From assembly GCA_037131145.1 (NCBI GenBank), contig JBAXRP010000074.1, positions 1 to 17,855 on the forward strand: DNA of 17,855 bases. The letters are read 5' to 3'. The notes below the pieces were generated by a model. The model was not told where the DNA came from. It ran no database searches and saw only the letters and a program-made list of their open reading frames with translations. This document shows positions 7,872 to 14,519 of the stretch, piece by piece; positions within the stretch are counted from its first letter, which is position 1, and every line of letters begins with the position of its first letter. The stretch comes from CAIVAT01 sp037131145. GTDB lineage: Bacteria > Bacteroidota > Bacteroidia > Bacteroidales > FEN-979. A program made the translations under genes and the position numbers.

Positions 7872-8185
7872 CAGTCTTTCGGTCTTTTCATGATGGCAAA
7901 AATCTCGATAATGTATCCGACAAGGATAAGAATTGGCGCAAGGGTAAGCCGTCGGAAATTGAAAATTTCAGGACTGAATTTGGCAGGGTCGTCAGAACCG
8001 CCGCCAATCATGAGCAGAAAACCAACGAGAATGAAGGCAAGTCCAATAAGCATCAACCGGTAATTCTCTTTACCGAAAGCAAATTCGCCGGTATTGGCAG
8101 TTTTTACTGGTTGATCTTTGGCGGCAGATGATTTGGAAACATCTGACTGTGTTTTTGGTATTGCCGGTTTTGTTTTAGCGTTCAT
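7871..8185 (-). CDS. Small two-TM membrane protein, DUF3098-like
   Basis: The 104-residue protein has a hydrophilic Lys/Ser-rich N-terminus, the motif FAFGKENYRLMLIG at about 35-48, and two hydrophobic segments (about 44-62 and 80-98) separated by GGGSDDPAKFSPEIFNFRR. This matches my recollection of the DUF3098 family, a small Bacteroidota membrane protein commonly encoded between ftsX and uppP. Its biochemical role is unknown. Its stop overlaps the uppP start and a 47-bp gap separates it from ftsX, so it belongs to the same operon. The position suggests a role linked to division or cell-wall synthesis, which is inference from context only. Confidence 0.85.
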   Translation of the reverse strand: MNAKTKPAIPKTQSDVSKSSAAKDQPVKTANTGEFAFGKENYRLMLIGLAFILVGFLLMIGGGSDDPAKFSPEIFNFRRLTLAPILILVGYIIEIFAIMKRPKD

Positions 8186-8232
8186 GGTTTATTCGGAATT
8201 GATTGGCAAAGTTAAAGAATTTTCAGGATATA

Positions 8233-9111
8233 TCAAGTGTACAATAAGTCGGTGCGTATCCGCAGATATTTTCTAACGGCAAACCAGGTTGAACCGAATG
8301 AAATAAAAGAACCGAGGATAAACAATGCTGCCACAAGGATTATCAGCATAATCGGAGCGCTGAGTTCAATCAGTTCGGGAATTTCTTCGAGGGCAAAATA
8401 AACAATCAGCATAAGCATAAGCAGGGCAAAAAAAGCGCTGATCACGCCATGCAAAATACTGCGCATTACCAGCGGTTTCCTGATGAAACCTTCGGTAGCG
8501 CCAACCAGTTGCATACTTCTGATGATAAATCGTTTTGAGTAAACCGACAGCCTGATGGTATTATTTATCAGCACAATGGCTATAAACAAAAGGATTCCGC
8601 TGAATCCGAGAAGAATGAGGCTGATCTTTTCAACATTCCGGTTTATTGCGTCCACCAGCGACTTTTGATAAAAAACCTCTTTCACTTCCGGGCGCGCCAT
8701 CAGCCGGGTTTCGATCCGGCTCAGGGAATCGCGGTTGGCATAAGGCGCTTTTATTCTCAGTTCGATGCCGGGAAGCAACGGGTTATATCCCAAAAAGCCT
8801 ACAAAATCTTCCCCAAGATCATTCATTAGTTTCTTCGCCGCCTTGTCGCGCGGCAAATATTCACTCGATTTTACAAAGGATTGCAGATCGAGGCTTTTTT
8901 TAAATTCGAGAATCCGGGTTTCCCTGATATCGTCCTTTATCATTATCGAAAAACCGATGTTTTCTCTCACGTAATCCGATAACATCTGAGCATGAAGAAC
9001 GATAAGCCCCATAAGTCCCATGAGGAAAAGCACAAGAGTGATGCTGATGACCGTGGTGATCTGGGCGGTTGCAATTCTGCGGCGGTAATAAGGTTCTTCG
9101 GGATGAATCAT
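8233..9111 (-). CDS. ftsX: Cell division protein FtsX
   Basis: FtsX is the membrane half of the ABC-like FtsEX complex, which couples ATP hydrolysis in the cytoplasm to activation of periplasmic peptidoglycan hydrolases at the septum. The 292 residues show the family topology: TM1 at about 17-40, a periplasmic domain to about 160 (with SEYLPRDKAAKKLMNDLG and PLLPGIELRI), then TM2 (about 165-185), TM3 (about 220-240) and TM4 (about 253-277). The conserved loop SMQLVGATEGFIRKPL (199-214) after TM2 is diagnostic. No ftsE lies in this window, so the ATPase partner must be encoded elsewhere. The start is 32 bp downstream of the AsmA-like stop, suggesting co-transcription. Confidence 0.94.
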   Translation of the reverse strand: MIHPEEPYYRRRIATAQITTVISITLVLFLMGLMGLIVLHAQMLSDYVRENIGFSIMIKDDIRETRILEFKKSLDLQSFVKSSEYLPRDKAAKKLMNDLGEDFVGFLGYNPLLPGIELRIKAPYANRDSLSRIETRLMARPEVKEVFYQKSLVDAINRNVEKISLILLGFSGILLFIAIVLINNTIRLSVYSKRFIIRSMQLVGATEGFIRKPLVMRSILHGVISAFFALLMLMLIVYFALEEIPELIELSAPIMLIILVAALFILGSFISFGSTWFAVRKYLRIRTDLLYT

Positions 9112-9143
9112 GGTGAAAATTAACGGTTAAAAGTAACCAATTA

Positions 9144-12100
9144 TTACTTGTGGCGTTCTCTTTCGGTTCGCCTGATTTTTTTCTGTTCCTGATTTTCAAC
9201 GCCAACACTCGATTTAATGCCGCTGAGAATGCTTTTCCATACAAAATTAAAAAAGCCTCTTGAAGGATCGCGGTCGTAATAAATTATTCCCTTTTTCAGT
9301 TTCCCGTCGTCGCCGGGATTGCTTAACGGTAAAATCAGGTTAATTAGTTCGGTGAGCAAAGCCTGTTCAATTTTGTCCCAGGTTCCGGGCGTTACCGGAT
9401 GAAGTTTTATCGCAAGGTTGTGGTATGCAAGGTTAATATTTCCAAGCGCAAGGCTGTCGTTGGCGTTAAGATTACTGATTTCTACCTTACTCAGCGACCC
9501 GCTTCTGACGGAAACGGGAACAAGCCTCGACATCATTGGGTTTAATTCCCTGAGATCCATCGCGGCGATAGTGGCTTTCAGGGTAAATGAATCGCGGGGA
9601 TTGTCGAGGAAAAAACGAAACCATGCTTCGGCTTCGCCTTTGCCCATAAGCCTTGTTACGCCGTGCAACTCCATTATTCGCGAGGTCGCCCCGTCGCTGG
9701 CTGGATCGCCCAAACCAGTGAGGGTGGCGCTCATCTGGTCGAAAAAAATCCTGCCGGGTTTATCGCCCTCCTGTTCTTCATAAGTCACTAATCCATTATG
9801 AAGCGACAACGAATCTACTGAAACCGGAAACTTAATTCGCCGGAGCGCCTGCTGCGGCGTCGGCGGTCGTTCTGCCTTGTCGAAAGGCGCCCGCTTATCG
9901 AGATATGCCTCAAAATCAAGTCCCGGCAAATCAACTCGCCGAATATGCAATTCCTGTTTTATAAGCAGTTTTCTCAAATCAATATTCAGAAAATCCAGAC
10001 GCGGAATCTTCAGCATTATTCGCGTTATCTGGCGACCAACCCTTTGTGAAAAATCGGCGCGATTGAAATTCGGAATTATCGTGAATGAATCCACAAACGC
10101 CGTTGAGTTTTTTGTTGATAACCCGAACCGACTGAAAGAAATGGTATAGAGACTGTCGCGGGGAACATAAGAAAAACCCGGCGCCGCGATGGAAATATCG
10201 TCGGTATTGAAAACAGAAGTTCCCGGTTTTAATCCTGACGCCGAATCGAGGTGGAACCGGGTAATGTCAACCATAATATCCTTCAAACCATAAGCGCTTA
10301 CGCTATCCTGATTATGTATGGCGGCGCTGATTTCGGCATGGTTCACATTCACGACATTTACATCGGCGCTTTTCATGAAAACAGGCAGGGCAAAAAGTTT
10401 GTCGGGGTTGATGTTTACCTTTCGCCCGCTTCCCTTCTCAGGAGTTTTCATTTCAACATGAACCGAAGGATGATCTACTGTGATTCTGTTGAGAGTCCAA
10501 CGGTTTTCAAAGATCGCCCGGTCGAAATAAAACCCGGTAACGCTAATCTCAGGAATATTTATTGTTGCGAGTTTTTGATTATCCGACGCCTGTTTCCACG
10601 ATTGGAGCGGAATGACTTTAATGCCTTTCAAAGTAACATCCATGGGGTAGGAGTGAACGTCGAGACTTGACGCTTCAAGTGAATAGGCGCTGTCGGCAAT
10701 AACCGCCCGCAACGGAAAGACCTTCAACTGCAGGGAATCGAAACGTATCACTCCGTCATGATTTCCTTTAACCGGAAGGTTTACCTTTGCATTTACAATG
10801 GAAAAATCAATGTCTTTCATAGAAAAATAGGATGCAAGACGATCTTCCTGCCCATCATAAAAAAAATCGCCTTTATTTACAAGACACCTTCCAATTTCAA
10901 AAGAGCGGATAAATGTATTCTGACCGCTTGTATCCGTAATGGGTCTGATCCCCCGGAATGGTATTCGCGCTTCTGATCTAAGCCTCAATTGAGGGTTGTC
11001 GAGAATAATCAGTTCGGCAATAAGCGCTTTATCGAGGAAGAGTTTTTTATGATTCAATCCTGAAAGATGAAGATGGTCGAGTGAAAAAACTGCTGATAAT
11101 GATTGAATTCCCGGCTTTGAGGGAGCGGCTGTTTTAATAATTTGCAGATTTTCAGCCTCGATAAGCGAATCGACAGTAATAATGTGAATCCGGTCGGCTT
11201 TGAATTGCCGCAAACTATCGGATGAAACAACGGCGAGCAGGCGAAGATCGAGGTCGAAATCGGCGCTGTAAAAATAACCCTGACTGTTCATTCCATGCGT
11301 TGAGTCAATCAGAAACTGATTCATTGCGAGGTTAAAACCAGCCGAAACCAGGGGAATTTCGGGTCCGCTTTGTCCCGACGAAAACCGGACATACCCGTTT
11401 TCAATGGCAATCTCGTTTCCTTTTATTACCCAGAGGTATCTCTTCAACAGGTTGTAAACAACCTCTTCATTTTCCTCTTCAAAAAAATCTTTTGGTTTTT
11501 TAAAGCGGGGATCGGGGTTTTTCGCCGCATGCATACTTGTAAAATGAACATCAGGATCGCTGATGACAAGTTGGTTGAAATCAAGAATACGGCGGTTGAA
11601 AACCTTTTTCAGGTCAATTCCTGAAAAAGTGAGCCTGGGAACTTTGACGTCGAGAATATTGCGCCGGTCGGCAACATTCCGGTCATTCTTTATCCTGTCG
11701 GGATAGATGAAACACTGACGTACGTCAATCAGCGATTTTTTGGTAGAAAAAAGGATTGATGATGCATTGATATAATGAATTCCATCGCGCATCGTCAGCG
11801 AAAAATCATCAACGGCAAGTTCAATACTCTTCGAGTAGAATATTCTTGAACGGTCATTATATGAGAGCGAGTCAATCAGAAATTCCGATAATCCCAGATC
11901 AACTTTTCCAACGCTAAGCTCAGGATTTCTGTCATGTATTGAACCATAATAGCTGAACGATCCGTCCTTAACCGAAACGGTATCAATTCTGATATATCTC
12001 AGTTCCTTTGCAACAATTGTATAAAGTCCGGCAAGATTGAGCTTTTTCTTTTTCCTCTGATTAATTCCGGCAGATGTCTGAGGTTTGTTGAGATAAACCT

Positions 12101-13082
12101 TTACAGAAAGTTTTTTCAGAATTATAGAATCAATATCCACAGTGCGGTTGGTCATTACTTTATAAAGATTCACGCCACTTACCGAAAATGAAGGCAGATC
12201 GAATCTGTAAAGATCTCCGCTTTTTATCTGATTTAATTTCTTTCCCGAAAGGTTTGGAACCAGCGAAATTTGTTTTCCGTAGAGATTTGAATGGGTCAAT
12301 GAAAATCCGATTTCTGCGGCTTTCAGGTTGTAAAGACTGTCGGCAAGCGTATAATCGAAGTTATGAATCACCAGATCCACCTCGCGGGAGTAGAAAACCC
12401 GGTCGCGGTTATAATAGCTGAAAGGGTTTACGGAAACATCTCTGAGCGAAGCGCTGAATTCATATTCTCCTTCCGACTGTTTTGCAGTGTTCTTCTGGAA
12501 TGAACCAAGGAATAAGCCATTGACAACCTTTACCGAATCAATGTGAAAATCGGTGAAAAAACTGGAAACAGCCGGGTAAATATCTTCATAGATAACTCGC
12601 CACCGCCTGTGTTTTGCCGAAACGGTATCGGGGAAACCCACAATGCTCAGCGTTGGCTGCTGAACCGTAAGTTGTCGGAAATTGATCCTTTGTCGCCGCC
12701 AGATTTGCCAGAAATGCACCCGGTCAACAGTAAGAGATGAAAACGAAATCCGGTAAAGCGCGCGGGCTGTTTTACCTTGCGCCTTCATCCTGTTATATTG
12801 AATGGTATCCGGAATCAGGGTAAAACTGTCAACAGATACTTTTCCGGTGAAGATATTCAGTTTAATTTCACTGAAATCGGCGTGGTAAACTCCGCTACTG
12901 ACAGTAAGAATTTTCTCCTGTAAATATTGTCTCAGCATATTCTCGCCAAAATAGTTGAGAAAAGCGATGAACGCGCCGAAACAAATAATAAGGACTAAAA
13001 AAACAGATAACAGGATTTTCCGCCAAAGGCGCCCCCTTCTCGGTTTTGCGGGTTGCTCTGCTGCTGTTTCCTGTTCTGACAT
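9144..13082 (-). CDS. Giant AsmA/TamB-like membrane-anchored periplasmic protein
   Basis: This 1312-residue protein has a short basic cytoplasmic tail (PAKPRRGRLWRK) and one membrane segment at about 23-42; the rest should lie in the periplasm. The N-terminal region after the anchor (YLQEKILTVSSGVYHADFSEIKLNIFTGKVSVDSFTL, split here only for naming) resembles AsmA/DUF748 proteins, a superfamily that includes TamB and YhdP and is linked to lipid transport between membranes. It contains a unit of about 180 residues repeated five to six times. In each, a segment like SGIDLKKVFNRRILDFNQL ends in a P-x-h-x-h strand; these start near 116, 299, 484, 670, 845 and 1026. The C-terminal part (about 1090-1290) is a more standard AsmA-like end. 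It heads the operon with ftsX, uppP and truB. An AAGGA stretch lies shortly before the ATG. The lipid-transport role is inferred from family. Confidence 0.85.
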   Translation of the reverse strand: MSEQETAAEQPAKPRRGRLWRKILLSVFLVLIICFGAFIAFLNYFGENMLRQYLQEKILTVSSGVYHADFSEIKLNIFTGKVSVDSFTLIPDTIQYNRMKAQGKTARALYRISFSSLTVDRVHFWQIWRRQRINFRQLTVQQPTLSIVGFPDTVSAKHRRWRVIYEDIYPAVSSFFTDFHIDSVKVVNGLFLGSFQKNTAKQSEGEYEFSASLRDVSVNPFSYYNRDRVFYSREVDLVIHNFDYTLADSLYNLKAAEIGFSLTHSNLYGKQISLVPNLSGKKLNQIKSGDLYRFDLPSFSVSGVNLYKVMTNRTVDIDSIILKKLSVKVYLNKPQTSAGINQRKKKKLNLAGLYTIVAKELRYIRIDTVSVKDGSFSYYGSIHDRNPELSVGKVDLGLSEFLIDSLSYNDRSRIFYSKSIELAVDDFSLTMRDGIHYINASSILFSTKKSLIDVRQCFIYPDRIKNDRNVADRRNILDVKVPRLTFSGIDLKKVFNRRILDFNQLVISDPDVHFTSMHAAKNPDPRFKKPKDFFEEENEEVVYNLLKRYLWVIKGNEIAIENGYVRFSSGQSGPEIPLVSAGFNLAMNQFLIDSTHGMNSQGYFYSADFDLDLRLLAVVSSDSLRQFKADRIHIITVDSLIEAENLQIIKTAAPSKPGIQSLSAVFSLDHLHLSGLNHKKLFLDKALIAELIILDNPQLRLRSEARIPFRGIRPITDTSGQNTFIRSFEIGRCLVNKGDFFYDGQEDRLASYFSMKDIDFSIVNAKVNLPVKGNHDGVIRFDSLQLKVFPLRAVIADSAYSLEASSLDVHSYPMDVTLKGIKVIPLQSWKQASDNQKLATINIPEISVTGFYFDRAIFENRWTLNRITVDHPSVHVEMKTPEKGSGRKVNINPDKLFALPVFMKSADVNVVNVNHAEISAAIHNQDSVSAYGLKDIMVDITRFHLDSASGLKPGTSVFNTDDISIAAPGFSYVPRDSLYTISFSRFGLSTKNSTAFVDSFTIIPNFNRADFSQRVGRQITRIMLKIPRLDFLNIDLRKLLIKQELHIRRVDLPGLDFEAYLDKRAPFDKAERPPTPQQALRRIKFPVSVDSLSLHNGLVTYEEQEGDKPGRIFFDQMSATLTGLGDPASDGATSRIMELHGVTRLMGKGEAEAWFRFFLDNPRDSFTLKATIAAMDLRELNPMMSRLVPVSVRSGSLSKVEISNLNANDSLALGNINLAYHNLAIKLHPVTPGTWDKIEQALLTELINLILPLSNPGDDGKLKKGIIYYDRDPSRGFFNFVWKSILSGIKSSVGVENQEQKKIRRTERERHK

Positions 13083-13104
13083 GAATGTTCCTTAATTAAT
13101 GTCT

Positions 13105-13112
13105 CAAAGGTA
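13105..13112 (-). promoter_or_regulatory. Candidate promoter of the AsmA-like/ftsX/uppP/truB operon
   Basis: The minus strand reads TACCTTTG, a match to the Bacteroidota -7 box TAnnTTTG, 22 bp before the ATG of the AsmA-like gene. At the expected 19-bp spacing upstream is TTCG, one base off the TTTG -33 element. It faces and overlaps the candidate plus-strand promoter at 13141-13148. Confidence 0.5.
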
Positions 13113-13140
13113 GATATTTTACAGGTTCAGGCGAAAAGAC

Positions 13141-13148
13141 TAATTTTG
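13141..13148 (+). promoter_or_regulatory. Candidate plus-strand promoter, divergent from the AsmA-like operon
   Basis: TAATTTTG matches the -7 consensus TAnnTTTG, and TTTA, one base off TTTG, lies 19 bp upstream. It is 28 bp before the first ATG of the AlbA_2 gene. It may originally have driven leuS, which now begins 1.37 kb downstream with no equally good box of its own. Confidence 0.5.
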
Positions 13149-13176
13149 CGAAGGGCATTTAAAGGCGTTTATATAC

Positions 13177-14379
13177 ATGCACCAACGAACAACGAACAAC
13201 GAAATGATCACACCGGAAGATATAAAACTATTGGTTGCCAGTGGCGAGGGCTACAATGTAGAGTTTAAGGTTTCGGTTCCTGCCAAGGTAAAAGAACTGT
13301 CGGAGGAGATTTGTGCTTTTGCCAATGCTGCCGGTTGTGTGTTGTTGATTGGTGTAAATGATGCCAACGAAATAAAGGGAGTTGAAATAAACAATGCCAA
13401 ACGCTCGGCGATTCAGAACTATATCCGTGAAATTACACCAGCCTTGCATTGTTCTGTTGAGATTGTCAGGGTAGATGGTAAATCTATAGGCGTCATTGAA
13501 ACGCCCTCAGGGCTGAAAAATCCGTATGTGCTTTCGGGCGCCATTTACGTCAGAATAGGTCCGAATACACAGAAATTGACAACTGCCGAGCAGATGCGGG
13601 ATTTTTTTCAACAGAGCGACCGCATTTATTTTGATACAATTCCCAACCCTGGGTTTGATATATATACAGAAATTGACAATGGTAATTTTAATGATTTCCG
13701 TTTAGAAGCAAAATTAAATACCTCCGTTTCAGACAAACAGATTCTCGAAAATCTCCAATTATTTGACAATGGATTCATAAAGCGGGGTGGAATTTTGTTT
13801 TTTGCAAAAAAACCAGAAGAACAGTTTTTCCAGGCTATTGTATGTTGTGTTTTATTCAAAGGTATTACTAAGGTGCATATCATAGACGATAAAACCTTTG
13901 GCGGAACACTATACAGGCAGTACCAGCAAGCGATGGACTGGATTGAGAGCAAACTACAGGTTGCCTACCTGATAGAAGGCGCTGGGCCGCGTAAGGAGAT
14001 ATGGGAAATTCCGCTTACCGTGTTCAAAGAGTCAACAATCAATGCACTTTCGCACCGTGATTACTACGAACAAGGAGCGGTTATAACGATAGAAATATTC
14101 GATGACCGTGTTGAAATATCTAATTGTTTTATGCGTCCTGTTAATCATTCGGAGGAAATTTCGGAGGAAATTTCGGTGAAAGGTTCGGTGAAGATGACGG
14201 AGAAAATGACGGAGAAAATTTTGAGGTTGATAAAGGAAAATAACACGATCACCATTGATGAATTAGCAGGAAAAACGAGCAAGTCAAATAGTACAATTGA
14301 AAGACAGTTAAAGAAATTAAAGGTAATCGAACGTATTGGCGCTGATAATGGTGGATATTGGCAGCTAATAGAATTGTGA
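13177..14379 (+). CDS. AlbA_2-domain ATP-binding regulator-like protein (COG2865 type) with shortened HATPase region
   Basis: Residues about 11-140 form an AlbA_2 (Schlafen-related) domain: EGYNVEFKVSVPAKVKELSEEICAFANAAG and LLIGVND, then YVRIGPNTQKLTTAEQM. Residues about 270-316 look like the start of the C-terminal HATPase_c_4 domain, with EIPLTVFKESTINALSHRDYY holding the E...N-box and FDDRVEISN the next motif. The usual PGGLP and SRNP parts that should follow are absent: the chain jumps to CFMRPVNHSEE, then a repeated linker and a winged-helix region (about 349-395, ending GGYWQLIEL). ATP binding may therefore be lost. The frame opens at 13177, but ATG 13204 (MITPEDIKLLV) fits the family start better and removes a low-complexity AACGAAC-repeat leader. 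Relatives are described as transcriptional regulators or helicase-related; the function here is unknown. It is more AT-rich than leuS and may be an insertion. Confidence 0.85.
   Translation: MHQRTTNNEMITPEDIKLLVASGEGYNVEFKVSVPAKVKELSEEICAFANAAGCVLLIGVNDANEIKGVEINNAKRSAIQNYIREITPALHCSVEIVRVDGKSIGVIETPSGLKNPYVLSGAIYVRIGPNTQKLTTAEQMRDFFQQSDRIYFDTIPNPGFDIYTEIDNGNFNDFRLEAKLNTSVSDKQILENLQLFDNGFIKRGGILFFAKKPEEQFFQAIVCCVLFKGITKVHIIDDKTFGGTLYRQYQQAMDWIESKLQVAYLIEGAGPRKEIWEIPLTVFKESTINALSHRDYYEQGAVITIEIFDDRVEISNCFMRPVNHSEEISEEISVKGSVKMTEKMTEKILRLIKENNTITIDELAGKTSKSNSTIERQLKKLKVIERIGADNGGYWQLIEL
14149..14220 (+). repeat. 12-bp minisatellite in the AlbA_2 gene linker, six units
   Basis: Six consecutive 12-nt units encode SEEI, SEEI, SVKG, SVKM, TEKM and TEKI (residues 325-348). 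The first two are identical (TCGGAGGAAATT); the last two (ACGGAGAAAATG and ACGGAGAAAATT) differ by one base. The unit is a multiple of three, so copy-number change would alter linker length between the ATPase-like and winged-helix parts without a frameshift. Confidence 0.9.
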
Positions 14380-14519
14380 ATGACGCCTTGCTTTAAACAA
14401 GCTGGGTGGAATCAGCAAAACAACATAGCGCCAGAAAGCGCCAAAAGAAAAATTCGTTTTGACAATTTAGAAATGCAAGGGGATATTCATATAAATAAAT
14501 ACCAAATCATTAAATAACA

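Noticed and set aside
10251..10670. 139-residue plus-strand open frame, with others (9418-9783, 9877-10149), opposite the AsmA-like gene
   Set aside because: All lie antisense to a long, clearly coding frame and show no domain features.
14380..14519. Search for a leuS promoter or T-box-like leader
   Set aside because: No TAnnTTTG box at a suitable distance from TTTG, and no convincing stem-loop set for a T-box.
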